The notes under the pieces: generated by a model
What the model was told of the DNA's origin: nothing
Databases searched by the model: none
Seen by the model: the letters and a program-made list of their open reading frames with translations, nothing else
Assembly: GCF_007858365.1 (NCBI RefSeq)
Contig: NZ_VFIO01000001.1
Span: forward strand, 1,483,638 to 1,547,637
Reading direction: 5' to 3'
DNA length: 64,000 nucleotides
Source of the DNA: Pseudomonas saxonica
GTDB lineage: Bacteria > Pseudomonadota > Gammaproteobacteria > Pseudomonadales > Pseudomonadaceae
Part shown: one piece after another, positions 48,085 through 64,000 of the stretch
How positions within the stretch are numbered: position 1 is the first letter of the stretch
Layout: every line of letters begins with the position of its first letter
Program-made: the position numbers and the translations under genes

Positions 48085-48207
48085 GGATAAGCCCTCAAAC
48101 GGTCTTCAGGTTAGCTCGGAACCATTACACCCAGAGGATGCACGCCCGACCTTACTCTTATCGACTCAGAAAAAAAGAAATCTGCAATTTTTACCAGTAA
48201 CCGAAAA

Positions 48208-48579
48208 CTACTTCGGCTTCTTGGTACCGTACTTCGAACGACCTTGGTTACGACCTTTAACGCCGGAAGTATCCAAAGAGCCGCGAACGGTGTGATAACG
48301 AACACCTGGCAAGTCTTTTACACGACCGCCACGAATCAGTACCACGCTGTGTTCTTGCAGGTTGTGACCTTCACCACCGATGTACGAGGAAACCTCGAAA
48401 CCGTTGGTCAGGCGCACACGGCATACTTTACGCAGTGCCGAGTTAGGTTTTTTCGGCGTAGTTGTATACACACGGGTGCATACGCCACGACGTTGCGGGC
48501 AGTTTTGCAGCGCAGGTACGTCGGATTTCTCGACGATACGCTTACGCGGCTGACGTACCAGCTGGTTGATAGTTGCCAT
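48208..48579 (-). CDS. rpsL: 30S ribosomal protein S12
   Basis: Protein of 123 residues. The streptomycin-relevant loop reads [11 protein letters not shown] with lysines at 43 and 44, and the second loop reads V-K-D-L-P-G, both wild type, so streptomycin resistance through S12 is not expected. Decoding-site protein, first gene of the str operon. Confidence 0.98.
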   Translation of the reverse strand: MATINQLVRQPRKRIVEKSDVPALQNCPQRRGVCTRVYTTTPKKPNSALRKVCRVRLTNGFEVSSYIGGEGHNLQEHSVVLIRGGRVKDLPGVRYHTVRGSLDTSGVKGRNQGRSKYGTKKPK

Positions 48580-48670
48580 CTACTAGCTCCACTGTTGTCT
48601 TGCGACGCTATTGTCTTGCAAGAAAAGCAAAATGGCAGGAACGAATTCCCGCCAAATTTAGGGGTACAAG

Positions 48671-48699
48671 AGTCTAAAGAGGATCTTGTCCCCAGTCAA
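48671..48699 (-). promoter_or_regulatory. Sigma70 promoter of the str operon (rpsL)
   Basis: Minus strand TTGACT (48694-48699), 17-nt spacer, TAGACT (48671-48676). Predicted start near 48664, a leader of about 85 nt. It lies 96-124 nt downstream of the rpoC stop, so rpsL-rpsG-fusA-tuf can be expressed independently of rpoBC. Confidence 0.78.
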
Positions 48700-48794
48700 G
48701 GCAAGGCCCCGACACTTCCACTCACCAAACCCAGACAATTGCCAGGATTCGATGAACGGAACTGCCGGGGCCCGCCCATCATTTACCGCAGAAC

Positions 48795-52994
<4,200 letters not shown>

Positions 52995-53058
52995 GGCCTT
53001 TCCTCCTGGCGGAGCAGAGAGCGGGCAGAACAGCCCCGCTCTCGATTCGCGTCACGTG

Positions 53059-57132
<4,074 letters not shown>

Positions 57133-57277
57133 CAGCGTTCCCCAGCTTGGTCACCTGCTTGTTTGGCCTCTCCCGACGGGAGCAGCCAGAAAATCGTGCA
57201 AACCCCTTGGTTTGCTCCACCGCACAGGGTGGTTACAGCACGTCAAAGGCACCAACCTAGTCGGTTGCCAATAACGG

Positions 57278-57306
57278 AAAAAGGCCGGTGGCAAGAGCCA
57301 CCAGCC
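57278..57306 (-). terminator. Attenuator between rplL and rpoB
   Basis: Minus strand GGCTGGTGGC, loop TCTT, GCCACCGGCC, then UUUUU: a textbook intrinsic terminator lying 45 nt beyond rplL and 146 nt before rpoB. It should lower rpoBC expression relative to L7/L12, as the rplL-rpoB attenuator does in enteric bacteria. Confidence 0.82.
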
Positions 57307-57351
57307 ATCAGCCTCAGCTTAACGCCTGGGCTGGAGACGCAAGGTCGATGC

Positions 57352-57717
57352 TTACTTCAGCTCGACTTTAGCGCCTGCTTCTTCCAAGGTAGCCTTGGCT
57401 TTGTCAGCTGCGTCTTTAGCAACAGCTTCCAGAACCATAGCTGGAGCGCCGTCAACTACTGCCTTGGCTTCTTTCAAGCCCAGACCAGTCAGTTCACGAA
57501 CAGCCTTGATCACGTTAACTTTCTTCTCGCCAGCTTCCAGCAGCATGACGTTGAATTCAGTTTGCTCTTCAACAACAGCAGCGGCAGCAGCAGGACCAGC
57601 AGAAGCAGCAGCAGCGGAAACGCCGAACTTCTCTTCCATTGCTTTGATCAGTTCAACGATTTCCAGAACGGATTTTTCGCCGATTGCTTCGATGATTTGG
57701 TCGTTAGTCAGAGACAT
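57352..57717 (-). CDS. rplL: 50S ribosomal protein L7/L12
   Basis: Protein of 121 residues: N-terminal dimerisation helices (1-30), an alanine-rich hinge (about 32-50) and the C-terminal factor-binding domain (E-K-T-E-F-N-V type core). Multi-copy stalk protein recruiting EF-Tu and EF-G. Eighty nt after rplJ. Confidence 0.98.
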   Translation of the reverse strand: MSLTNDQIIEAIGEKSVLEIVELIKAMEEKFGVSAAAASAGPAAAAAVVEEQTEFNVMLLEAGEKKVNVIKAVRELTGLGLKEAKAVVDGAPAMVLEAVAKDAADKAKATLEEAGAKVELK

Positions 57718-57797
57718 GACTATTAATTCCTGTATTGGGGTGACAGCCTAAGCGGCCATCGAAATAAACAATAAACGCCGAAAAAAGTCGCTCAGCC

Positions 57798-58298
57798 TTA
57801 GGCTGCAGCAGCTTCTTTCTGGTCGCGAAGTGCCGCCAGAGTACGAGCCAATTTGCTGGTAGCGCCTTGAATCACGCTCATCAGCTGAGAAATTGCTTCG
57901 TCACGGGTCGGCAGACTTGCCAGTACGTCGATCTGATTAGCTGCGAGGAACTTGCCCTCGAACGCAGCTGCCTTGATCTCGAACTTATCCTGACCTTTTG
58001 CGAATTCTTTGAAGATACGAGCAGCAGCGCCCGGATGTTCTTGGGAGAATGCAATCAAGGTCGGGCCAGTGAACACGTCGTTGAGAACACTGTATTCAGT
58101 GTCAGCAACAGCGCGCTTTAGCAGGGTGTTACGTACAACACGTACGTATACGCCAGCTTCACGAGCCTCTTTACGGAGTCCGGTCATAGCGCTTACTGTC
58201 ACACCGCGGGCATCAGCCACAACAGCGGACAGGGCAACTTTGGCAGCCTCGTTGACTTCAGCGACGATGGCCTTCTTGTCTTCGAGTTTAATTGCCAC
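57798..58298 (-). CDS. rplJ: 50S ribosomal protein L10
   Basis: Protein of 166 residues, with the rRNA-binding N-terminal domain and C-terminal helix that carries L7/L12 dimers. In E. coli the L10-L12 complex represses this operon by binding the rplJ leader; here a 195-nt untranslated gap precedes rplJ and would hold that site. No clear promoter is visible in it. Confidence 0.97.
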   Translation of the reverse strand: MAIKLEDKKAIVAEVNEAAKVALSAVVADARGVTVSAMTGLRKEAREAGVYVRVVRNTLLKRAVADTEYSVLNDVFTGPTLIAFSQEHPGAAARIFKEFAKGQDKFEIKAAAFEGKFLAANQIDVLASLPTRDEAISQLMSVIQGATSKLARTLAALRDQKEAAAA

Positions 58299-58464
58299 GG
58301 GTTTAACTCCTGCTTGTTACCGTTTCATCCAACCTGGGTCGGATGTCGTTTTGGTGTCTGATTCGGTAAGGAACCGGGAGCACCATCTGCGTAGGCTTGA
58401 GGTTTAAGGCTTTCACCGCCTACGGTCTTGGATAGCCCCCGCCAGGCAGGGACCCCAATCTTTC

Positions 58465-58488
58465 ATTGGCGCAGCATGCTGCGCCAAT
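58465..58488. repeat. Perfect 24-nt palindrome between rplA and rplJ
   Basis: A fully self-complementary sequence (12-nt arms ATTGGCGCAGCA) 6 nt after the rplA stop on the minus strand. No U-run follows on that strand, so it is not a standard terminator. It could fold in mRNA as a processing or stability hairpin ahead of the L10 leader. Confidence 0.8.
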
Positions 58489-58493
58489 TTGTT

Positions 58494-59189
58494 TTACGCG
58501 TCCAAAGAACCTTGGTCGATGACCAAGCCTGGGCCCATAGTGGTGCTCAGGGTAACGCGCTTAACGTAAATACCTTTCGAGGAAGCTGGCTTGATACGCT
58601 TCAGATCAGCGACCAGGGCTTCAACGTTTTCCTTCAGCTTGACAGCGTCGAAACCGACCTTGCCAACGGAAGTGTGGATGATACCGTTTTTGTCGGTGCG
58701 ATAACGAACCTGACCAGCTTTTGCGTTCTTAACCGCAGTAGCTACGTCTGGAGTTACAGTACCAACCTTCGGGTTAGGCATCAGGCCACGTGGGCCCAGG
58801 ATCTGACCCAACTGACCTACAACACGCATTGCGTCCGGGGAGGCAATAACTACGTCATAGTTCAGGTCGCCGCCTTTCATTTCTGCGGCCAGGTCGTCCA
58901 TACCAACGCGATCTGCGCCGGCTGCCAGAGCAGCTTCAGCAGCTGGACCCTGAGTGAACACAGCTACACGTACAGTCTTGCCAGTGCCGTGTGGCAGCAC
59001 AGTAGCGCTACGAACAACCTGGTCAGATTTACGTGGGTCTACGCCCAAGTTGATAGCGATGTCAAAAGACTCGCTGAACTTAACAGTCGACAGCTCGGCC
59101 AACAGAGCAGCAGCGTCTACAAAGTTGTAAGACTTGCCAGCTTCAATTTTACCGGCGATAGCCTTTTGGCGCTTAGTCAGCTTAGCCAT
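58494..59189 (-). CDS. rplA: 50S ribosomal protein L1
   Basis: Protein of 231 residues, two-domain L1 stalk protein ([10 protein letters not shown] start; [11 protein letters not shown] core). It frees deacylated tRNA from the E site and in E. coli represses rplKA translation. Start overlaps the rplK stop by one base. Confidence 0.98.
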   Translation of the reverse strand: MAKLTKRQKAIAGKIEAGKSYNFVDAAALLAELSTVKFSESFDIAINLGVDPRKSDQVVRSATVLPHGTGKTVRVAVFTQGPAAEAALAAGADRVGMDDLAAEMKGGDLNYDVVIASPDAMRVVGQLGQILGPRGLMPNPKVGTVTPDVATAVKNAKAGQVRYRTDKNGIIHTSVGKVGFDAVKLKENVEALVADLKRIKPASSKGIYVKRVTLSTTMGPGLVIDQGSLDA

Positions 59190-59620
59190 TACACACCCTC
59201 CACGTTAAGGCCCATGCTACGAGCAGAACCGGCGATGGTACGCACGGCTGCATCCATGTCAGCAGCAGTCAGATCCGCGTTTTTGGTTTTCGCGATTTCT
59301 TCCAGCTGTGCACGAGTAACAGTGCCGACCTTAACGGTGTTTGGACGAGCGGAACCGCTAGTCAAACCGGCAGCCTTCTTCAGCAGAACCGAAGCAGGAG
59401 TCGATTTGGTTTCGAATGTGAAGCTACGGTCGCTGTATACAGTGATGATCACAGGAGTCGGCAGGCCTGGCTCAATACCCTGAGTACGGGCGTTGAAAGC
59501 TTTGCAGAATTCCATGATGTTCACACCGTGCTGACCCAGAGCTGGACCAACAGGTGGGCTTGGGTTGGCCTGAGCGGCCTTCACTTGCAGCTTGATGTAA
59601 GCGGTAATCTTCTTGGCCAT
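59189..59620 (-). CDS. rplK: 50S ribosomal protein L11
   Basis: Protein of 143 residues from the ATG at 59620 ([10 protein letters not shown]). The proline-rich hinge [13 protein letters not shown] (about 19-31) and the rRNA-binding C-terminal domain form the GTPase-associated centre and the thiostrepton site; L11 is needed for RelA activation. Confidence 0.98.
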   Translation of the reverse strand: MAKKITAYIKLQVKAAQANPSPPVGPALGQHGVNIMEFCKAFNARTQGIEPGLPTPVIITVYSDRSFTFETKSTPASVLLKKAAGLTSGSARPNTVKVGTVTRAQLEEIAKTKNADLTAADMDAAVRTIAGSARSMGLNVEGV

Positions 59621-59697
59621 GAGGCACTCCAATTACGGGTTCAGACGCCTAAATCAAAAGGCTCCCCGGTTACTTGCGTGTTTATCCCAGTGACGAC

Positions 59698-59724
59698 AAA
59701 ACCCCACAGCCGAAGCCATGGGGT
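59698..59724 (-). terminator. Terminator or attenuator between nusG and rplK
   Basis: Minus strand ACCCCATGGC, TTCG tetraloop, GCTGTGGGGT with G-U/A-C imperfections, then UUUU. Placed 17 nt beyond the nusG stop, it would partly separate secE-nusG from rplKAJL. Confidence 0.75.
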
Positions 59725-59740
59725 TGGGATGCGTGCTCAG

Positions 59741-60274
59741 TTAGACCTTTTCGACCTGACTGAACTCTAGCTCTACCGGAGTAGAGCGACCGAAAATGAG
59801 CACAGCCACTTGGATGCGACTCTTTTCGTAGTTTACTTCTTCGACCGTACCATTGAAATCGGCAAACGGCCCGTCAGTGACTCGAACAACTTCGCCCGGC
59901 TCGAACAACGTCTTCGGCTTAGGCTTGTCGCTACCATCAGCAACGCGACGCAGAATCGCTTCTGCCTCTTTATCTGTAATCGGTGCCGGCTTGTCAGCGG
60001 TGCCACCAATAAAGCCCATGACACGAGGAGTATCCTTGACTAAGTGCCAAGTCCCTTCGTTCATGTCCATTTGGACTAGCACATAACCAGGGAAGAATTT
60101 CCGCTCGCTTTTGCGCTTCTGGCCATTACGCATTTCAACCACTTCTTCAGTGGGAACCAGAATCTCGCCGAAGCCATCTTCCATGCCTGCCAGCTTAATA
60201 CGCTCGATCAAAGAGCGCATAACATGCTTTTCGTAACCCGAATAAGCATGCACTACGTACCAACGCTTAGCCAC
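59741..60274 (-). CDS. nusG: Transcription termination/antitermination factor NusG
   Basis: Protein of 177 residues: N-terminal NGN domain (about 1-115; [11 protein letters not shown]) that binds the polymerase clamp, and a C-terminal KOW domain (about 125-177; G-P-F-A-D-F-N-G) that binds Rho or S10. Nine nt after secE. Confidence 0.98.
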   Translation of the reverse strand: MAKRWYVVHAYSGYEKHVMRSLIERIKLAGMEDGFGEILVPTEEVVEMRNGQKRKSERKFFPGYVLVQMDMNEGTWHLVKDTPRVMGFIGGTADKPAPITDKEAEAILRRVADGSDKPKPKTLFEPGEVVRVTDGPFADFNGTVEEVNYEKSRIQVAVLIFGRSTPVELEFSQVEKV

Positions 60275-60283
60275 GGGACACCC

Positions 60284-60652
60284 TTAGCCAACAATCAAGG
60301 AAACGAGCCAACCGAGCAGGGAATCTAAACCCCACAACAGCAACGCCATAACAAGAACAACAGCCACCACGATCAACGTGGTCTGCGTAGTTTCTTGGCG
60401 AGTTGGCCATACGACTTTACGAATCTCAGCACGAGCTTCCTTTACCAGGACAGCGAACGACTTGCCTTTCGCAGTCTGCAACCCGATGTAGGCAGCGACA
60501 GCAGCAATAACAAGGAGAGCGATGACGCGATACAGGATCGGCGAACCAGAGTAGTACTGATTCCCAACAACGCCAACCACAACAAGGGCAACCACTGCTA
60601 GCCACTTGAGTAGATCGAAGCGAGAGCCTTGAACTTCAGCCTTGGGAGTCAT
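60284..60652 (-). CDS. secE: Preprotein translocase subunit SecE
   Basis: Protein of 122 residues from the ATG at 60652 (M-T-P-K-A-E); longer frame not used. Three membrane segments as in E. coli, the last preceded by the conserved cytoplasmic E-I-R-K-V-V-W-P-T-R-Q-E motif. Partner of SecY. It is transcribed behind tRNA-Trp, 45 nt away. Confidence 0.97.
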   Translation of the reverse strand: MTPKAEVQGSRFDLLKWLAVVALVVVGVVGNQYYSGSPILYRVIALLVIAAVAAYIGLQTAKGKSFAVLVKEARAEIRKVVWPTRQETTQTTLIVVAVVLVMALLLWGLDSLLGWLVSLIVG

Positions 60653-60697
60653 CAAAGAGGATCCTGTGAAAAGAAAGCCAGATGCAATGAGAGAATC

Positions 60698-60773
60698 TGG
60701 CAGGTCAGGAGGGAATCGAACCCCCAACCTACGGTTTTGGAGACCGTCGCTCTGCCAATTGAGCTACTGACCT
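60698..60773 (-). tRNA. tRNA-Trp (CCA anticodon)
   Basis: A 76-nt cloverleaf on the minus strand; acceptor AGGTCAG/CTGACCT, CCA anticodon at 60738-60740 in loop CTCCAAA, T-arm GGTTCGATTC, encoded 3' CCA. Co-transcribed with secE-nusG. Confidence 0.97.
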
Positions 60774-60793
60774 AAAACATTATCGAGCCGCCG

Positions 60794-60822
60794 ATTATGC
60801 CGACCCGAGAGAGACTTTTCAA
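60794..60822 (-). promoter_or_regulatory. Sigma70 promoter of tRNA-Trp/secE/nusG
   Basis: Minus strand TTGAAA (60817-60822), 17-nt spacer, CATAAT (60794-60799). Start near 60787, about 14 nt before the tRNA-Trp 5' end. Confidence 0.72.
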
Positions 60823-60980
60823 CAACCAATGCAATTACTTTTTGCCGACAGACCCAAACAGCCCACCAAACACCGCAAGCAACTGTATGCAAGCCACTTA
60901 CAACAGCAACAGCAACCGGAGCAGCAGCACAAAAAAGCACCACCAGCAAACACCCCGAACAAGCTTTCCAGCCTGTTAAA

Positions 60981-61010
60981 ACAAAGGCAGATATTTTCAT
61001 ATCTGCCTTG
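60981..61010 (-). terminator. Rho-independent terminator of the tRNA-Tyr-Gly-Thr operon
   Basis: Perfect 11-bp stem AAGGCAGATAT/ATATCTGCCTT around a 4-nt loop, followed on the minus strand by UUUGUUUU. It begins 6 nt after the tRNA-Thr 3' end, exactly where tufB starts its leader in many relatives. Confidence 0.9.
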
Positions 61011-61015
61011 TTATA

Positions 61016-61091
61016 TGGAGCTCTTGAGCGGATTTGAACCGCTGACCTCACCCTTACCAAGGGTGTGCTCTACCAACTGAGCTACAAGAGC
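61016..61091 (-). tRNA. tRNA-Thr (GGT anticodon)
   Basis: A 76-nt cloverleaf; acceptor GCTCTTG/CAAGAGC, anticodon GGT at 61056-61058 in loop TTGGTAA, encoded CCA. Third gene of the Tyr-Gly-Thr tRNA operon. Confidence 0.96.
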
Positions 61092-61117
61092 AAAAACTAC
61101 CTTCAAGCCAGCATAAA

Positions 61118-61191
<74 letters not shown>

Positions 61192-61215
61192 AAATCATGC
61201 TGATTTGCGAAAATA

Positions 61216-61300
<85 letters not shown>

Positions 61301-61313
61301 TGAGCTGAGCGGG

Positions 61314-61341
61314 ATTCTACAGCATCCCAACTCTTTGTCAA
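61314..61341 (-). promoter_or_regulatory. Sigma70 promoter of the tRNA-Tyr-Gly-Thr operon
   Basis: Minus strand TTGACA (61336-61341), 16-nt spacer, TAGAAT (61314-61319), then a GC-rich discriminator CCCGC typical of stringently controlled promoters. Start near 61307, 7 nt from the mature tRNA-Tyr. Confidence 0.87.
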
Positions 61342-61461
61342 TCACTTTTCTTAATAAAATCATCAAGTTAGGAAATTGACTCACTTCACTTGGCGCCCAT
61401 CTTACGATGTTCACTGTGGAGCGGGCGCCATTCTATGCAAAGAATGGGACAGCTGCAACCC

Positions 61462-61887
61462 CTAACATCGGCTTTTTTTGTATTTTAAGCCTTTGAATTC
61501 ATTAGCAAGCCCTTGCAATAGCTCTTCACTCGCCTGAACCTGGTTTTCCTGAGCAATGCGATGGTGAAACTCTGCAAGCTCGGCGTTGGCCGAGGTAACT
61601 GGTACCAGCTTTATATTCAAGCTCTCAAGCTTCAGCTCTAGCCCTCGAAGCTGCTCGCCATCATTAATCCCAGCCAAGTAAGTGCAGAGCTCCTCAACGT
61701 CGGACGCTTTCATGGCGCCAGATAAAGGCAGCATTGGCGGCACTTCATTAAGCAACTGAATGGTGCGCTTGCCATTTGTAGGCACTGATAACGAGCCCAC
61801 TTCCTTAACCTTCACTGGAGCTTCTTGCTGATGCCATACATAGTAAAAAACATTCAGCACGACAAGGAGCAGAAACATCCAACGCAT
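61462..61887 (-). CDS. Membrane-anchored SPOR-family protein lacking its SPOR domain
   Basis: Protein of 141 residues: an N-terminal membrane anchor M-R-W-M-F-L-L-L-V-V-L-N-V-F-Y-Y-V-W-H-Q-Q-E followed by a soluble part with a Cys-containing segment E-L-C-T-Y-L-A-G. The gene downstream of coaX in pseudomonads encodes a similar anchor followed by a SPOR domain, in total about 220-230 residues (my recollection of the family). Here the start and the last 20 or so residues look conserved but roughly 80 central residues, including the SPOR domain, are absent. No frameshift is seen, so it is an in-frame loss. Its stop codon lies 161 nt before tRNA-Tyr, and its start is 7 nt after the coaX stop. Confidence 0.75.
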   Translation of the reverse strand: MRWMFLLLVVLNVFYYVWHQQEAPVKVKEVGSLSVPTNGKRTIQLLNEVPPMLPLSGAMKASDVEELCTYLAGINDGEQLRGLELKLESLNIKLVPVTSANAELAEFHHRIAQENQVQASEELLQGLANEFKGLKYKKSRC

Positions 61888-61894
61888 AGAAACC

Positions 61895-62638
61895 TCAAGC
61901 AATAGGACAAGCGACCGCCAAACCGATAAATACTAAATCCTGAACAAGCTTGGCATCTGGCACCACATCGACCACAAGGCAAGCATCCCCCCCAGTGAGG
62001 AACACTACAAAATCATCCCCCCAATACTCATGCGCCAATTGCAACTGAGTCATTACAAACCCTCGCAGCATCAATAAGCACCCGCGCTCAACGGCTTCAG
62101 CTGTAGAGCGACCCGGAGTAAAACTGTGCAATGCTTGCTCAGCCAAAACTTTGTCGTACCGGATACGCCGTGTGTGGGTGCGCAGCTGGTTGCGCATCAA
62201 TGGCAATCCAGGACAAATGAACCCTCCCAAGTGAGCACCATCTCCCGCTACAAAATCGGAGGTTACCGCAGTGCCGAAATCAAGTATCAAACATGCACCT
62301 TTTGCCAGCTCGAACCCACCCAGCAGTGCTAGCCAACGATCCAAACCCAGGCGCTCGAAGTCCTTATAGCCATTTTTGACTCCCGCCACAGCTCGAGCTG
62401 GCTGGGCACTGAGAACTTCCACCCCAAAGCTGGCCTCAAGTGTGGCAATCAGATCAGCAGTTTCTTCATCACTTCGTACGCTCACCAGACGACAGCAGCG
62501 CACTGTCAACGCCGTATGCGCCGACACAGCAGTGACCAGTGCAGCATTTGTATCAGCAACACCACCACAGACCGAGACATTACCGCTAAGTACACGCCAC
62601 TTTATGAAACTATTGCCACAGTCCAATTCAAGAATCAT
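61895..62638 (-). CDS. coaX: Type III pantothenate kinase
   Basis: Protein of 247 residues with the ASKHA-fold motifs of CoaX: D-C-G-N-S-F-I-K at the N-terminus, D-F-G-T-A-V-T in the middle and G-G-F-I-C-P-G-L. It phosphorylates pantothenate, the first step of CoA synthesis, and is insensitive to CoA feedback. The start overlaps birA by 11 nt; the birA-coaX pair is a conserved Pseudomonas arrangement. Confidence 0.95.
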   Translation of the reverse strand: MILELDCGNSFIKWRVLSGNVSVCGGVADTNAALVTAVSAHTALTVRCCRLVSVRSDEETADLIATLEASFGVEVLSAQPARAVAGVKNGYKDFERLGLDRWLALLGGFELAKGACLILDFGTAVTSDFVAGDGAHLGGFICPGLPLMRNQLRTHTRRIRYDKVLAEQALHSFTPGRSTAEAVERGCLLMLRGFVMTQLQLAHEYWGDDFVVFLTGGDACLVVDVVPDAKLVQDLVFIGLAVACPIA

Positions 62639-63575
62639 GGCGTAACCTCAAACTCAATTCGCCACCGCTGTATATTTTCTCTGTACCGCCCACATCTATA
62701 CGCAACGCACCCTGACCATCAATGCCAAGAACAGTACCATCGACCTTGTGACTACCGGCGATCAATGACACCTCTCGCCCTTGCCATAGATGATTCTCTT
62801 CCCACTCCGACTGCATCACAGAAAAGCCCTGCATCTCATGCTGCTGCAAATACTGATGCAGCCTATTATTGAGAATTACAATAAATTCATTGCGATTGAT
62901 AGAGCGACCTGTCTCCAAGCGAACTGACGTCCATGCTTGATCAACCTCTTCAGTCGCTTTCATATTGACGTTGATGCCAATGCCCAACACGACATGACAC
63001 ACGTCAGCAGGATCGCCGACCAGCTCAAGCAGAATGCCAGCGATTTTTTTGCTACCCACGAGCACATCATTTGGCCACTTGAGACCAGCATTAGAAGTAC
63101 CGATGTCGCGCAACGCATTCAACACTGCCAGACCGACGACTAGACTAAGCCCCTCAAGCTGACGCATCCCACCCTCAATGCGCAAAACGAGACTGAAGTA
63201 GATATTTTCTGCGAACGGACTGACCCACTTACGACCTCGGCGACCGCGACCCGCACTTTGCTGCTCTGCCAATACAGCAAAGGGGGCGGCCTCACCCCGA
63301 CCAATAGCACGCAATGCCTCAGCGTTAGTTGAGTCCAGCGCTTGATGGATGAGCGCTGGCCAGGGACTGGATGGGATCTGCTCGGAATCAAGCAGCTCTA
63401 GCGGTGAAGCCAATTGATAACCACGACCGCGAACCTTATGAATAGACAAATTCAAGTCTGACTCCAAGTGCTGCAGCTGCTTCCATACAGCACTACGGCT
63501 TATACCGAGAGCCTGACCCAAGGCCTGTCCCGAGTGAAATCGACCATCTTTAAGGAGTTTCAACAACGTCAGCAT
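62628..63575 (-). CDS. birA: Bifunctional biotin-protein ligase and biotin operon repressor
   Basis: Protein of 315 residues: an N-terminal winged helix (about 1-60; [11 protein letters not shown]), the catalytic ligase core with [18 protein letters not shown] and G-I-G-I-N-V-N, and a C-terminal SH3-like domain. It attaches biotin to acetyl-CoA carboxylase BCCP and, since the DNA-binding domain is kept, probably represses biotin genes. First gene after the rRNA operon terminator. Confidence 0.96.
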   Translation of the reverse strand: MLTLLKLLKDGRFHSGQALGQALGISRSAVWKQLQHLESDLNLSIHKVRGRGYQLASPLELLDSEQIPSSPWPALIHQALDSTNAEALRAIGRGEAAPFAVLAEQQSAGRGRRGRKWVSPFAENIYFSLVLRIEGGMRQLEGLSLVVGLAVLNALRDIGTSNAGLKWPNDVLVGSKKIAGILLELVGDPADVCHVVLGIGINVNMKATEEVDQAWTSVRLETGRSINRNEFIVILNNRLHQYLQQHEMQGFSVMQSEWEENHLWQGREVSLIAGSHKVDGTVLGIDGQGALRIDVGGTEKIYSGGELSLRLRHDS

Positions 63576-63763
63576 TCACGTATCACCTCACAATGAGGGA
63601 GGCATGATAGCTATGCGCTAGGCCATTGCATACCCAACCACCAAAGCATAACTGCGTCATCGAAATTACTGGCAAGTCAGGCAAAAACGCCATTGCGTGC
63701 ACAGTAGATATCCTCATTAAAAATGAAGACACATGCTTCCTGCGCTTTTTCGCGCACAAAAAC

Positions 63764-63797
63764 AAACCCCCTGTCTGCGTGAGCAGACAGGGGGTTT
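63764..63797 (-). terminator. Rho-independent terminator of the rRNA operon
   Basis: Very strong hairpin: 15-nt arms AAACCCCCTGTCTGC and complement around GTGA, followed on the minus strand by a U-rich tract (GUUUUUG). It lies about 11 nt beyond the 5S rRNA 3' end. Confidence 0.92.
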
Positions 63798-63807
63798 GGA
63801 ATTTAAT

Positions 63808-63923
63808 CTTGACGATGACCTACTCTCACATGGGGAAACCCCACACTACCATCGGCGATGCATCGTTTCACTGCTGAGTTCGGGATGGGATCAGGTGGTT
63901 CCAATGCTCTATGGTCGTCAAGA
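63808..63923 (-). rRNA. rrf: 5S ribosomal RNA
   Basis: About 116 nt on the minus strand. The terminal helix pairs CTTGACGACC with GGTCATCGTCAAG, and the conserved internal CCCATCCCGAACTCAG loop and GTGTGGGG/CCCCATG arm are present. Exact ends are uncertain by one or two nt. The 16S, tRNAs and 23S of this operon lie beyond the right edge; 63924-64000 is the 23S-5S spacer with no other gene. Confidence 0.95.
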
Positions 63924-64000
63924 AATTCGGTAGCCAGCGCGTTTAACCTTACGGTCAACGTTCCAGCGAATGGGTATGTAATAGAATTCGGTGCTTTGCG

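Noticed and set aside
48661..48693. Hairpin downstream of rpoC (GGGGTACAAGA with TCTTGTCCCC) as an rpoC terminator
   Set aside because: It has a bulge and no U-run, and it coincides with the rpsL promoter spacer and -10 box, which explain the sequence better.
60764..61060. Open frame in the tRNA-Thr/tRNA-Trp gap as a remnant of tufB
   Set aside because: Its translation has no EF-Tu-like segment and overlaps both tRNAs; the gap contains no recognisable tuf sequence.

Overview
The window is a piece of a Pseudomonas chromosome (gamma-proteobacterium, moderately high G+C). Direct support: the contiguous secE-nusG-rplKAJL-rpoBC-rpsLG-fusA-tuf-S10-spc-alpha super-cluster, the tRNA-Tyr/Gly/Thr/Trp set, coaX-birA beside an rRNA operon, the ftnA-katA-rplQ junction, and the ssb/MFS/uvrA arrangement. 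I would place it loosely in the fluorescens-type lineages because of gcd plus oprB, but species cannot be read from this.

Region 1 (1-18.5 kb, + strand) is accessory and is the most interesting part: an apparently single-direction biosynthetic gene cluster that enters from the left edge. It has a free-standing acyl carrier protein, three ketoacyl-synthase-III-like proteins of which only one keeps the Cys and His catalytic residues, a ferritin-like diiron oxygenase, a fold-III PLP decarboxylase-like enzyme, an adenylate-forming ligase, a 1000-residue fusion of an acyl-CoA dehydrogenase to a complete citrate-synthase-like domain, a SAM methyltransferase, a TauD/SyrP-like Fe(II)/2-oxoglutarate oxygenase, an ABC exporter (ATPase, permease, extra membrane protein), a D-2-hydroxyacid-dehydrogenase-like FAD enzyme and a ketoglutarate-semialdehyde-dehydrogenase-like enzyme. 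There is no modular PKS or NRPS and no NIS synthetase. Nearly all genes overlap or are spaced by under 40 nt, so they are likely one operon making and exporting one small molecule. I do not recognise it as any characterised pathway. Working model (inference): an acyl group is activated by the ligase and carried on the ACP, an amine is supplied by the PLP enzyme, the KAS-III-like proteins join pieces, and the oxygenases, dehydrogenase and methyltransferase tailor the product.

Region 2 (18.6-30.2 kb) is metabolic and stress housekeeping: an OprB-type sugar porin facing the cluster, a 677-nt intergenic stretch, PQQ glucose dehydrogenase gcd, then ssb and a YajR-like MFS transporter divergent from uvrA, then ferritin ftnA and catalase katA on the minus strand.

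Region 3 (30.4-60.7 kb, all minus strand) is the ribosomal protein/RNA polymerase super-cluster read from secE leftward to rplQ. Near-consensus sigma70 promoters can be read directly in front of tRNA-Trp/secE, rpsL, rpsJ, rpsH and rpsM, with an attenuator-like hairpin before rpoB and another in the rpsH leader.

Region 4 (60.7-64 kb) holds tRNA-Trp, an empty 242-nt gap where many pseudomonads carry a second tuf gene, tRNA-Thr, tRNA-Gly, tRNA-Tyr, a SPOR-family gene that appears to have lost its SPOR domain, coaX, birA, and the 5S rRNA end of an rRNA operon that leaves by the right edge.
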